Assembly (NCBI RefSeq): GCF_004798865.1
Contig: NW_025336598.1
Coordinates: 26,988,955 to 27,052,954, forward strand
From: Varanus komodoensis
Lineage: Eukaryota; Chordata; Lepidosauria; Squamata; Varanidae
DNA length: 64,000 nucleotides
Direction of reading: 5' to 3'
The notes beneath the pieces are model-generated. The model was given only the letters and a program-made list of their open reading frames with translations. It was not told where the DNA came from and searched no databases. Position numbers and translations under genes: made by a program. Shown here one piece after another: positions 12,095-24,779 of this stretch (the stretch's first letter is position 1; every line of letters starts with the position of its first letter).

Positions 12095-12745
12095 TCAGCA
12101 GAACTTTAAGAAAGCAAAAATGGGGATGACAGAGGTGTTGCACAAGTATAAGGTCAACAATGAAGAAATTGAAGTTGTGTAATAGTTTGCATACCTTGGC
12201 TCCATCACCAAATGGATAATTAAAAGACTGAGACTAGGAAGGGCAACAATGAAAGAACTAGAAAGGATTGTCAAGTGTAAGGATGTTTCATTGGAAACCA
12301 AGGCCAAGATCAACACTGATATATTCCCAATGCCTAGGTTTGCAGGTGAAAGCTGACAGTGAAGACAACTGGCAAGTAGAAAATTGGCATGTTCGAAACA
12401 TGGTGCTGGAGGACAGTTTTGCAAATACCCTGGACCGACAGAAAGAGAAGTGCGTGGGTCCTAGATTAAATCAAGCCAAAACTCACCCAGAAGCAAAAGT
12501 GATAAAAAAGAGGCTGTCATAGTTTGAACAGAGTCTGAGAAGATAAGATTTGCTGGAGAAGATGATAATGCTAGGCAAAAGAAGGGGGAGACTAACTCTG
12601 AAGTGGAAGCCACAGGAAAAGGAAGCCGTAGCTCTGAGTTTGCAAGCTAAGCCGGACTGCCAAGGACAGAACTTTCCGGAGGGCGTTCATTTATAGGATT
12701 CCGATAAGTTGGACATGACTTGACAGCAAATAACAATAACAACAT
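12095..12745 (+). mobile_element. BovB/RTE LINE, 3' fragment of the reverse transcriptase ORF (copy 1)
   Basis: Reading in changing frames it encodes recognisable end-of-ORF pieces of an RTE-clade (BovB) element: FAYLGSITK, RLRLGRATMKELERI and VKCKDVSLETKAKI, then WTDRK and EAKV segments and an IDS-KEA-ALSLQ-type tail ending in TTGACAGCAAATAACAATAA. Only the last third of the ORF is present, with frameshifts and stops, so it is a dead 5'-truncated copy. Confidence 0.88.
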
Positions 12746-13049
12746 AGGTGATGTGGATCTGAAGCTGGGAAGCACAGTGCACAACCTGCTATGTAGTTTC
12801 CCTCTGAAAACCTCTTTGGAACAAATGAGGACGATCAATTGATGCTGTCCTTCTCCTGCCCAGCTCCCATTAGTGGCACTACAAGTTTTCAGAACTTTCT
12901 GATACCTTTTATCCATTGGGTTGAATTGAAATATATTGCTCCCCAAGCAGAAGGCCATTCTATTTTATAGGGTACCCAAACATGCAGGAGCATATTTTTC
13001 TAGACAAAATCTAATGTTGCATGGGTAAACTTCTGCTCACATAACAGCA

Positions 13050-13335
13050 CATTTCAAGAGCTTTCCCTAGAAGCAAAACTGACAAAACTGACCCTGTCCT
13101 ACTTCAGACACATCATAAGAAAGCAAGACTTCCTGAAGAAGATGGTAATACTAGAGAAAGTCAAAGGCAGAAGAAGACGAGCGAATAAGTGATGGATTGA
13201 GTCCATCAAGGAAGCCACAGCCTTCCATTTGCAACAGCTGAGCAGGGCTGTCATGGAGAGAACATGCTGAAGGGCTTTCATTCATGGGGCCACCATAAGT
13301 CAGAGGCCACTTGACTGAGCAGAGCAGCAACGATG
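13050..13335 (+). mobile_element. BovB/RTE LINE, 3' fragment (copy 2)
   Basis: A shorter end piece of the same family as copy 1, starting in the SLEAKLTKLTLSYFRHIIRK segment and continuing through WIESIKEATAFHLQQLSRAV to the element's end. It lies 300 bp downstream of copy 1 in the same orientation but overlaps it in consensus, so it is a separate insertion and not the rest of copy 1. Confidence 0.88.
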
Positions 13336-15570
13336 GGGAATCCTCTCCTTGCCTTGGCAGCACTTATTTCTCTCCAAAATCTGCTCTAGCGCCCTCAACC
13401 TTTGGGAACGGATCTGAGGGATGGGGGGTGGCAAGGGTGGGCGCCCCTTGCACCCAGCCCCTTCCTGTTGGGCTGATGGATGGCATCTGCCAGCCAGAGG
13501 GCTTGCCTTACAGCCCAGCCCATGATGTCCTTATGTATGCAATAGCAGCACCGCATACTTTTCACTTAGTTCACTCAGTATAGTCATTGTTTTGTGTAAT
13601 ACTCTTTCCTATATACGCATTGAATACAGCACAATTGATTTAGGAAGAAAAACGCATATATCACAAAGATGCAACCTGCATGCATGTCATAGCAATGTGC
13701 TATAGGTATCACAATGAATAATTGTGGCAAATACATATATACATAGGTGAGTGACATCATCTGCAGCAACTCTAGAAAGTGGGCATACTAACTTCTCCTT
13801 CCGGCTTGTTGGAGCAGTTACTGCAGGTGTGCAGATCCCTCCCATGTATGTCCCAGGCCTTAAACTGACACAATTTCTCCTTCACTTGCTTCCTCAGCAC
13901 CATATTTGCATACATCTTGTGGGGGGTTTTTAGAACTCTCAAGGAAACATGGGAATCCCAGCAGCAAGTGCTCCAGAGAGGAGCTGCGTCAAGGAGGGAA
14001 AGAATTGGTGTTTCCAACAATTGAGAGGATTACTTTACTAAGTGGGTGATATTGCCACCTCTCCCTTTTTTTTGTTGATCAAACTTTCCCGGTATTTCCC
14101 CCGCCAATTGGTGTTTTTCTATTGACAGTGAGGCAGGTGACCTCTGGAAATTGCCAGACTCGGCCTCTTTGCAGCCCTGCCTTGTCTTCCCCTTGACAGC
14201 TGAAGCAGACAAAGGAATTGACCACAGAAGGCCACACTGGCCAGAGGTCCCTAAATGCACACTTGGGCATCTACGATAAACTAGGAAATCAAGGGAAGAA
14301 CGAATCCCAATTGCAACTTTTTGAATCTCCAGGGAAAAAATGGGGATGGATGAAAAAAGGTAGCAACTCAATGGGGCAAGAGGCAAGACCAGGTCTGCCA
14401 TGAAGGACACGAGTATATGGGCTGCAGGACCAAGGGAGAAGAGGAGGAGAACAAGCTCTGGTGCCCAGTCAGCTGTCATGTGCCCTGCAGCTTGTTCAGT
14501 GAACAATCCGCTCACCATGACTTGTTCGCAGGATGGTCTACCATGACACGTTTATCTGCCCATTACATGACTCGCACCTTTAACAAAATTAAACCATGTT
14601 GCTTAAAATGTGCTCTTAATCCACATTTCCAGTTCCTTGGTTAAAACCTCCAGTAAGCTCTCTGCCGAAATCCCTCCCTCCCTGCTTGGTATTGCCACCC
14701 AAGGCACTGTTTGGTGATGCATCCTTGAATGCAGGACCTACGAAATAAACAAAATTCGTTTCCCTCTTGCTTTTGCTCATAATGTAATTATAATATAGAC
14801 TGGGGTAGAACCCACACAACTTGACACATCTTTCCAGTGATTGTCTCCTGAGATTTTCTCTGTCAGTGGGTTGGCTCCACATGGCTAAATGAGGTTCCAT
14901 TGACTTCAATGGCTCTGCTTTCAATCTGACTAAATCCAGAACCATTGCACTGTTCCTTAACACAGCTTGCTGCTGCATGTCAGTTAACAGTGAGCTGGAC
15001 TATTAAACCAAACACTGGGATGAGAGAAGTAACTGCCAGAAAATGTTGCAGTTTATTCCCATCTCCTGCTGACCTCTCCTATTTAGATTTCAGAGTCTTC
15101 ATGGAACTCAGGCTCTGTCATTGCAAACATCTCGCCTGCTCCAGGGCTTAAAATACAGACCAATGGCAGTAGGATGCTATGTTTTCAGCCCTCTGAGAAC
15201 TTTAGGGGTGCAGGCTATTTAACTCCTTTGGGGTTTTGTGCATAGGACAACCAGAGACTTACTGCCGTTTTACGTTGTTGGGTTGATTTGCAGTGATTGA
15301 TCCTAAATGGAGGTTTTCCAGCATTAGCACTCCAGAAGATGCTGCTCCCCAGTCAGGCTCTAAGGATGATCACAAGGCCCATAGGCAGCCTTCCCTCCGA
15401 CGCCCTCCTGCCACGAGCACAAGCAACATCCATGCCTCTTCACACAGACCAGATGCATCTGTTAGGGAAGGAGGAGGGAGAAATTATAGCTGAACCACCT
15501 TCTCGCCTTCTTGGTCCATTTGCAAATGTAGCAACTGAGCGGTCGAAGGTGGACTTGACTGTCCCTCCTG
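13336..15570. other. Unannotated stretch
   Basis: No gene was recognised. A 162-codon minus-strand ORF at 14,030-14,518 has no motif I know and looks like chance. Confidence 0.55.
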
Positions 15571-15577
15571 CCCTGTT

Positions 15578-15725
15578 CATCATAGAGACATAGGAATGGA
15601 GTGAGTCAGAAGGGGCCTCCGGGCCATCTAGTCTGACCCCCAGCACCAGCTGGCTCCGCTCACGACATGCCCACCATGTGGACGTCCAGCCTATCATCAC
15701 AGCATTGCAATTTGTAGAAAAATAC
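15578..15725 (-). mobile_element. CR1-like LINE 3' fragment
   Basis: The plus strand reads ATAGAGACATAGGAATGGAG then GGGGCCTCCGGGCCATCTAG, the reverse complement of the conserved CR1 3' end found throughout reptiles and birds. Strongly diverged. Confidence 0.65.
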
Positions 15726-18211
15726 TGATGATGATGACAGCAATGTGGTACAAGTTTTCTTCTTCTTTGCCTGTACCCTGCTCTTAATCCTTCCTTAATC
15801 TGCATCCTTAAATATATATATGTATATACATTCTTGGTGCAACTTCCATAGAGTGCAGAATTCTGCATCAGTGGGAGCGAAGCTTGTTGATTCAAGCCTT
15901 GTCTTGTTACACCAGTTCACTCCCACTGCTGTATGTATTAATGAGCGCTCTTAATTTTACAATCTGCCATGTCCGTTTGACTTCCCTGAACAGATCTCAT
16001 GGTTTTCACATCCCGGCAGAACTTGATTATTACATCAGATGTGGTGACTAATTTGCTTACATCTTTCACCCCCACCTTTTTCCCTGAGGCAACAATGAAT
16101 TATTCAGACCACTTGCTGGCACATTTGAATAGAATATTCTGATTCATAGGAAGTTGCTTCAGACCTGGTACAAACTTAAAGCTGGTTGAATATGGCATAC
16201 TGGAGTTGGCAAATCGATCTGCTTTGCTTTGCCCTACACTAATTTTTTAACCTCATTTTTCTCTCCCAAATATGCACTTGGTGAATTTTGGTAAATTCAT
16301 ATAAACATGAAATGGAACGAAATTCACACCTATCTGTGCCAGCAAAATTGAAAAGTTATCCAAGCATGGAGTCAACCAAGATGTATTTGCCTACCCTATA
16401 GCAGATGATGTGGAGCCTGTCACAAGGGGGGGGGGGCATCCCTAATTCAGTACCACTAGCATGGCTGAATGCACAGCAATTCCCAGGCAGACTTTCAAGG
16501 GTTAAGCACAAAGTCCTGGGTTTGGGGGGGGGGAGGCTTTCTCCCACATTGGAAATGCTAAACTATCACATTCTTTTTTTTGTCCCACATATGGAGAATG
16601 TTGTGAATGTTGATAAATTCTTCTCAGCATTGAATTGAATTGAAATTCTCACCTAATATTTGGCTGCATTAACCCCAATATGGGACAGAATTCCTCCATG
16701 AGAGGTCCGGTTAATTCAAACTGGATGGTTATAGGAATGTTATCCACAGAAGCAGGAAACAATATTTAATCAAACCCCACTTTCTGAAACACATTCTAGG
16801 ATAGCTCCACCTTATGCTGATGGCTGCTATAGGAATCAGCAGGAAGGTTCCAGACTAGGTCCTTCCTCACTATTGACCGGTCACCTGAATAACCCTCTGT
16901 GGAGGCTGACTGGCATCCACGGAAAACCTCATGATTGGTTGGGAAAGAGGCCAGACAAGGCTCTTTCCTATGTTACTCTTAGGATCCTGATAAGCAAGAG
17001 ATAGTGAGCTGGTCTGCCATTCCACTTTATTTTTAAAGTGGCATATTAATTCTTTAATCAATATACTAAATTGAAAATGTGATTTGGATATTTTGTTCTT
17101 TGCCTAGTCTGAAAGTGGCCCTTACCCGAGCATCAAACTGCTTCTCACATACCCTTCAAAATTTAAAGACCTCTCTGGCAGAGGGGCTTTTATCCATAAC
17201 TATGGAAGTCTATATTCTCACATTTTGGGGAAATAAGAGTTATTAAAAATATGAGTGGTGGCAGAGAGTGGTGGCAATTCAGTTACTGGGTTGCGTGGAA
17301 ATTCAGTGTCCTACCTTGCAGGGAGGGAGATACAGGCATGTCAGTTTTGTTACAACAAACCAGATAGGGTGGTACAATCTTTTGTCCTAGAATTTTCTAC
17401 GGAGAACCTTTTCTCTCTGTGATGGACAGTGGAAGCTCTGGATTAGCAGCTTGCTTTTCAACCAAATCAATAGTTTGCCCTGTTTGAAAACTGTTTCTAA
17501 CTGGCTGCTGCCAATCCCAAGCTGGTCACTCCATATTTTCTAGGGGAAAATTTTGCATAAACATGCTCAACAATTTAGCTCCCGTGGTTTCCTTGTGAGC
17601 TGAGTTTGCAGCGCTGAAGCACAGTGGCATGTCTCCCTGTTGAAACACAGGTTTGGGTGTTGCTCCTTGGATTCAGAAGAAGTCTAGAGCATAAGTACAA
17701 TATAAAAGGCACTGTGTTTCATTTCCGCCACTACGGCCCCTTCAGGTAATACTGAAATTAAACCATTTGATCCTTTAATATTTCTACTAATATCACAGTT
17801 TGTAGTTGATAGCTTTACTCAGCTGGCACTTACTCCTACATTGTAAATATTCCCAAACATGCTCTTAATCTTATATATAGCCCTCATGCTAGTTCTTATA
17901 TTAAACTTTGCAATCCAATAGAGTTAAATTGCTGTTCTAATTTCAGAGCAGCTTTTCTCTGTGGTGTAATGCAGTTTTTAACACTGTGCTTATTTTTGAA
18001 TCCGCCTGATCATCTCATTGTTTCATCTGTTTCCGTTGTCTAATCGAATCTAATATCACCCTGGCCCATTTTTGTGTGGCTGCAGTTGGTGCTGGACCTC
18101 GTCATTTCAGAGGGCTTGGCCAAGTCTCCATTGAGAAGACAGTTCGCCTGAAATGGGATTTTGAAAACAGCAAGATACCAGTTCCTTTCTATGTGTGCAC
18201 ACCTGTGCATG

Positions 18212-18213
<2 letters not shown>
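15726..18213. other. Unannotated stretch
   Basis: No gene was recognised. It includes poly-G runs near 16,428 and 16,524 and an AT dinucleotide run near 15,812. Confidence 0.55.

Positions 18214-18252
<39 letters not shown>
18214..18252. repeat. (CA)n microsatellite
   Basis: About 19 uninterrupted CA units, flanked by TGCATGCACG. It is the source of overlapping low-complexity ORFs in this interval. Confidence 0.95.
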
Positions 18253-18256
<4 letters not shown>

Positions 18257-21200
18257 AAGGGAAAATGTTTTATCGCTATTTAACACATATTCAGACAAAA
18301 GCCAGAAGGGAACCCCCAGATTCTCTTTTCCCATACTGTCCAACACCGATTCCACACATTGCTGCTCTGTGACTGTCTCTATCAGACAAGGAGGTACAAA
18401 TATTGAAAAACAAAGAAGCAAATATTTCAGAATGTTGCAAACAAAAGCAAGACATTTTTGCACAAAGAAGCAAAGTGGGTGAGGACAAGAGGCGGATCCA
18501 AGACTGCTGCAGCCAGTCCTGAGTCCATCAGGATTTCCCTCCTCGCTCAGATGGGCATAAACATTTTGGTACATGCACAGGGTCCCTTCCCATACCTGCG
18601 GATGGGGATAAAGCAACAGGGGAAATGCTCGCTGGTGTGGCCTTGTGACCACCTTGTGCATGCTTTTGACAACTAGGATTCAAGCAAGAGGAGTAGCGAG
18701 GTCTTGGCACCGGCAAGTGGTCTGATACGAAGAATTTTCTCTTGGATGTTTACCGTCATGGCCCCAAACGGCTGCGCTGTGGACCATTCCCAGCACAGGC
18801 ACTCGTCTGCACACATTTCTTCCAACACAGGATGGTTCAGATCATACTTAAAAGGTGCAATCCCTGAAAGGTGTGTGGAGCTGTCAGTCATGGACATTCG
18901 AGCAGAGATGGTCTGTCCACACTCCATGCTCAGTTCCTGGGGGGGAGGGGGGAGGGAATCCAGAAACTGACTTCCCATACATTGCAGTAGCTGCCGAAGG
19001 CCTTCCTCCAGGTGCCTCTTGGGGGAGGCTCAGAGGGTGGGAAGGAGGAAGCCAGCCTGCTTGCTGAAAACTGCCCCCCCCCCCACACACACACCCCAGG
19101 AAAGATCATTCTAATTAGGTCCTTCTGACATGAACATCTTTTCAGCACCAAGGTTAAGACAAGTGCTTGGTACTATATGATGTGATTTTAATCAGGTCTT
19201 GAATTTTTGTTGTTGTTTTAGAGCTATGTAAGGTATTTTTAAGGTTTTAAGCTTTGCAAACTGCCCAGAGCAATTCAGTATTAGGGTATTCATTGATATG
19301 GAAATTCAAGGAATGAAGGAAGGAATGGCACTGGCTCAGCTGGGCACCTGCCAAGCAGAGAATTCTTTGGAGATGCTGTTTCTGGCCACCACCCAAGTGT
19401 GTCTTCACCTGCTTCTTGCTCCAGCCAAGGGGATGATGGGGGTGGGGAGGAGCAGGACCTGCCTGGTCTCCTCCCTCCCTGCATCTCTGCCAGCCAAGGA
19501 AGCACGTGACAGTGACGAGGCGGAGGAGGGGGGGGCAGTAACTGGGGAGAGGCAGTGGGAAGGGAGGGGGTGCCCATTGAGGAGGACTTTAAAAGGTCCC
19601 CAGAACCTCCATAGCGCTCCGCATCTTGAGGCTCTTGGGCTGCCCTGCATTTGTCACTTGCGCCCTGCCAAGGGCAGCACTGCACAAACATGCAGGCATT
19701 TTCATACTTGCAAAAGCTTCAAGGGCCTCTGCATGAGCAGCTGCTCCTCTGCAGTCTCACATGTAAATCTGGGAGATTCAGGGTTGCTCAAGCCAGCAGT
19801 AGCTTGGGCAACAGGGTAACAATGCCTGCTGCGTTCAGCAAGAGTCTCAAGCAAGAATGTGAGTTGGACAATGCCCAAGAGAGGAGGTAATATTCCCCCC
19901 ACCCACTCCCCCCTTTCACTTTCCTGCTGCCATTGACTCAGCCAGCCCCAAGGAAAAGAACCCAGCCCACCTCCATTAGCAGCCACTAATAGCAGGAGTG
20001 ATTATTAGTAGATCTCTGGGTGATTTGCAGAAGAAGAGCAAGGATTTCAGCCTCCTGATTGTTTAGCAACACCAGTGGGAAATCCCATTCTAAATTATGC
20101 TGCTGATTTTTTTTTTAAGCTTGAGTTAAGAGTGGACAAACATTCCATATTCCTAGACCTGTAACCCTTAATTGTTTGTGTATGTCTTTTGCCCCCTCCT
20201 CTAGCTGGTGGGTCTCAAGGTTCTAGTTAGATCCTGCAAGCCTGAAAGGAGCCCATCTAGACATATTGAACCTGGCTGTGAGGACAAGATTTCCCTCTCA
20301 GTTTGGCTAAGCAGAGAAATGGAATGGAGTGGGAAGGATGAAAGCGTGTAGGTGTTTGCTAAAGGACACACAAAAGGAAAGAACCCAGATGGGCATCTCC
20401 ACCACTTTAAATGCATTAGAGATTGAGACACAGGTGCATTTATAACACTGGACTTAATCACCTGAAAGGTGGGCAGAGGGACCCGTGTTCAGGTGATGGT
20501 GCATTTTGCTTCACTTGCCTCCAACAAGGCAAGTCATTCCTGCTGTGCTGGGGTACCTCTGTCCATTCTGCTGGGTGGGGCCTTGTTCTTCTGCTCCCAA
20601 TGAAGGGGGCAGCTAATATCCTGCCCAAGCAAAGAGGAGGAAAGCAAATCAACCTGGATTTCCACAGATTCAAATCTGCAAGGGACTTAAATTCATCTTC
20701 ACTCCAAAACACGAAGCCTGCACCTGGAATGTTTACGTGAGAGTAGAGTCAGGGTATGGTAGAAGTTTCCACTTTTTCCCCCTCTTTTTTCCCTTTTTTT
20801 TTAAGGAAAACTTTTTAATCCAGCTATTATTTCCTTTGATTGCTAATACATTGACCTTTGGTGACACCTGCTGCTTGTGCCTGCTGAACTTTAATGCTGA
20901 TCAGAGTAAAGAACACTATGGTTATTTGAAAAGGCAGGGTGTAATGCATTTCAGATTAACGGTGAAAGAAAAGCTATTCAAGGAGGCAGAGGTTCACTTT
21001 GCTATAGCACACTCTATGCTGCTTTTCTTATTATCAGTAGGGAAAAAAATGAAATGAGAATAGCACATCTTTTAATTTCCTTCCACTATTACCTCTTGAT
21101 TTGCATTCAGGTCTCCCAGAAGGAATACCTCTGAATTCAGAAGAAGGCTATTTAAGCTGCATGGTGTTTAAAAATTGCTGGAAGAGGTTAAGGTACCGTA

Positions 21201-21740
21201 TATTATGCAGTTGACCTTACTAAGAAGCTACGCTAACAATTTAGACTTATAATTTTCTCCAGTTACATTTTGTTAAAATATTTCTTTTTTCATTTTATTT
21301 TTCATAGCAAAACTCATTATCCCTTCTGGGTACCCCTGCAGGTTAAACCCTTTGATTTTCTCTTAACTTGTTTTTTAAGATATTTTAAATGGCATAAAAA
21401 ATTATGAGAAGTTATTTTACTTGCACAGAATTGTCTGGCCTTTTTGCCTCTCCATGGAGTGAATTGTTTTGTTTTGTCTTTTTATCTCCCTTCGTTGGAA
21501 GAACCGAGCAGCAGACAGCATCCTGTAATGCTGCAGTGCTCAATGCAGTATTTCATCATGTTTAAAAAAACTCTTGGGACTTGGCTTCTCAGTTAAAAAT
21601 CTTGAATACTACAAGAAAGAGTTAGATGTAGTGTGTTTTGTACTAGCCTGGAAGTTTCTCCTACAACTGCACAACATTGGATTTCTGCTCTAGACAAATA
21701 TTGCAGGAATTGATTTTATTTGAATGTATTTCTTAGGTGC
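18253..21740. other. Unannotated stretch, with a non-repetitive AT-rich block
   Basis: No gene was recognised. A LINE-like 3' tail lies near 19,180-19,310. The block 20,790-21,740 lacks recognisable repeats and has a poly-pyrimidine start. A 173-codon ORF at 19,298-19,819 shows no known motif. Confidence 0.5.
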
Positions 21741-21879
21741 GTGAATGAGAGGAAGAACGCCTGCTGTGGACCGCTGAGGGTTGCTGCTCTACAGTGAATT
21801 CCATCGCACTACCATCATCGTGCTGGTTAAGAACACTTTTGCAAGATGGCATCCACCACCCCCAGCAAAACCTGCCCAT

Positions 21880-22030
21880 TGGTCCATAGGGCAGGTGTCC
21901 CATTCAGCCAGGTATCGCATTTTACAGAGGACAGCCCTCTAGACATTGGAAGAGCTCTCCAAGGATAGTGCTGCATTGGAAGGCGTCCTCTATTTAGTGG
22001 GCTGCCTAGTCCAAGCCTGGTTTACAGTGG
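21880..22030. repeat. Old dispersed repeat (copy shared with 29.4 kb)
   Basis: Reads GGGCAGGTGTCCCATTCAGC then ACAGAGGACAGCCCTCTAG and ends AGTCCAAGCCTGGTTTACAG. A shorter relative at 29,365-29,465 has the same order (AGGTGTCCTACACTGCAGAA, GACAGTCCTCTAG, TCTAGACCTGGTTT). Family unknown. Confidence 0.5.
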
Positions 22031-22388
22031 AAGAACCATGAGGTCTGGGGTTGGTTGCAGAAACTGCCTCAGCCACCCTTCTGGTTGCTCCATGCTAGGA
22101 GGGCGATGGGGGAGTTGATCCTCTAGGAGCTCGTGGTGGTTCAGAGAATCAGCCACGGTATCCTCCTGGACTGCCTTGCTGGACTGGTAAATTGTTCTGC
22201 AGAGGTTGCTTTCCTATCCAAATCGCAAACCGTGATGCTGGGGGACCACAGTCTGACCACTTGACACGGATGCTATGGGATCTCCCAGGTTGCAGTCACG
22301 TCCCGTGCGCTTTGGAGCATCTATCTAAAGCCACTCGGTGTGCTCACCAGATACGAGCAGTGAGGTGCCACAAAAAGCACAGGGAGTG

Positions 22389-22660
22389 ACATTCAGCTCT
22401 GCTTCTTTCTAATTCAGGTGTGCTGCAGGGGGGACCAGTGTTTGAGCTCAATCACGGACCAACTGAGGAACAAAAAACTGAGACTTGGTGGTGGTAATAT
22501 GGATTCACCCACTTTTGGATGGAGTTGCACTGCCTGTGAAAGAACAAGTTTGCAGCTTGGAGGTGCTGTTTGATCTTTCTCTGTGACTGAAGCCACAAGG
22601 CTTGTGCTGGGACAAGGAGTGCCTTTAACCAGCAGCTTAGATTGATTTCATTAGTCTTTC
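22389..22660 (+). mobile_element. LINE (CR1/L2 group) reverse-transcriptase fragment
   Basis: In one frame the sequence encodes VALPVKEQVCSLEVLFD, preceded by pieces like LRNKKLRLG and DSPTFG. These match the conserved end of the reverse transcriptase in CR1/L2-group elements (consensus ANKLRLNPDKTE, then SLGVLLD). The copy is broken and 5'-truncated. The exact clade cannot be settled by eye. Confidence 0.7.
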
Positions 22661-24779
22661 ACAGAACTGCTCCCAGCTCTGGTGGCAACAGACTTTTTTA
22701 AAGGTGCAGGCAAGATCTTGGTGTCTTCTTCTTCATCTGTGAAACCTATGTAACTTTTGCTTTAAGAGATGCAAATTGTCCCCATCTTTGATAGTGTCTG
22801 TTGACATGAAATCTGACGAGGAGGGTATCAATTGTCATAAGTGTTAATTTAAGCTGTTTATTTTATCATCAACATCTAGCTCCTTTGAGACCATGGGGGG
22901 TGGCTTGAGTAGCAGAGAGGAGAATACTGTTTCAAATGCAACATTAGTTTGATCATTTATAAATTCCTGCACCCCAGCTGCGTTCCTAGATTATTCCTGC
23001 TACTACAATTAATAGCATTAAGGAGGTAACACAGACATCTTTGCTGATAATTGCTGCACGTTTCAGATGATATGCTTCTTAACCCAGGTTCAGTTTCTCT
23101 GAGTAAAATGAAAACAAAGGCTACACTGGGGAAGGAGAACCTTTCAGTGCTGCCCTGAGGCTAGACTTCAGGACTGAAGATGCACCTGGGGAGGGAACAA
23201 ATGCCCACTGAGAGAGCAGCAGGTGATGGGTCGAGCAGTAAACTGCCTCCATTAAAATTGAGCCAGCATGGTTGGGTCAGCACTGTACTAGGTTGGGACT
23301 GCTCCCCGTTGCATCTTTTTTTCCTTGGTTTTTTAAAAACCATTTTATATTCACTAGCTGTACATGGTCACAGATGCTCATTCTATTGTTTTTCAGGTAA
23401 AAATATTGTCCTTTGCTGTAAAACCATGTTGTGCATTCCCAAGTATGTGCATGTAGCATTAGGAGAGCGGAAGGTCTTGCCAATGTATCGCTCTGGTCAT
23501 GATCATGTATGGAAGCAATGCACATCTCTGTTGAAAGAGTGCTACAAAACCACCTTAAGTCCCACGGCTGAAATGGCTTAATGCTAGTGGCTGTAGAAAA
23601 CTTCCTGGAGGCTGTAAGGCATGGATGCCTGGAAAGAAGAGAAGTGCGGACTTTTTTTTGTACTAAATATGGATAGGATTGCACCCTACTGGGATCATGG
23701 AAGTCCTGGCTCCACTAAAAACCCTGACTCCTTTGAGATTTGAAGATGACTCCTCCATTTGGACCCTGGCATATCACCCCTTCTTATAGAAACATACAGA
23801 GACTTAGCTTAAAGCAACTAGTTTTAGCCCCTTTTGCCCAAGTCACAGACAAGAAATGTTTATTTACACCTGAGGATCTATGCTCCCAGTTTATGTTAGG
23901 GTGTGGATTAGGAACACAGCCTGGTATTTTAAACTGTTTTTTTAGGGTTAAGCACTACCCGTCACTTGGGAAAAACTTGCCTGCATTTGGGAAGGTGTTT
24001 GATTCTTTTTGCTTGCACTGAATACGATCCGTTTGACACAGGGCAGAGATGACGAGGGAGCTCTTTACTGCGTGCTCTGTTTTGCAGTATCTGTTTGATT
24101 TCAGAAAGCAAGTACTATGCAATCTCTGCCTGATTTATCTTTGGGTCCTTTTCTTTCAAAAGAGGATTCTCACCGATGAATGTTGCAGCACATTAAGTAG
24201 TTCATGAAACCTGAGGCTATCATACCATTCTTTAGAAGGTCTCCAGCAAGGCTTTCCCATTCGACTGAGCAGGCAAGGGACTAAAACTAGGACTTCTTGA
24301 AGCTGAGAAGGGCAACTTCATGCTTATGGCAGTGGAGCTAGACGAAAAGTATCCATGGTCATCCCTCAGAATGCCTTACTGGGCCTGATATTGTGCCACT
24401 GTGGAACACCAGGGCATCCAAATGGAGGCTCACAGGCCCAGCTGCCTGAGAAGGAAGGCCCAGGAGAGGCATCGGTGCTAGTGAACTCTGCTCCCCCACT
24501 GGGGCCCTGGCAGCTGCCCTAGCATGCCAGGCACTGACCCCACACTTGTGCTTCAGCCATGCCCATTAAACTCGCCGCTATTAATGACATCACTGAGGAA
24601 GAAGGCACTCATCAAACAACAGACAGTGCGGTCTCCAGTTTTCATTGGGCAAACATTACAGTCCACACTGAGCAGCACACAGTATTGGTAGTAATAGATT
24701 AGAAAGGATAAAGGTACAAATAACAGAAGTTACCATTTTTAATAAATGTCTGCAAACATATTTTAGTTGGCAGTTACAT
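22661..24779. other. Intergenic stretch downstream of RAPGEF4
   Basis: No gene was recognised. ORFs of up to 135 codons overlap on opposite strands with no known motif. Transcriptional read-through from RAPGEF4 would enter here. Confidence 0.55.

Noticed and set aside
14030-14518. 162-codon minus-strand ORF in the intergenic region
   Set aside because: No motif, no neighbouring exon structure, and an overlapping ORF in another frame; consistent with chance.
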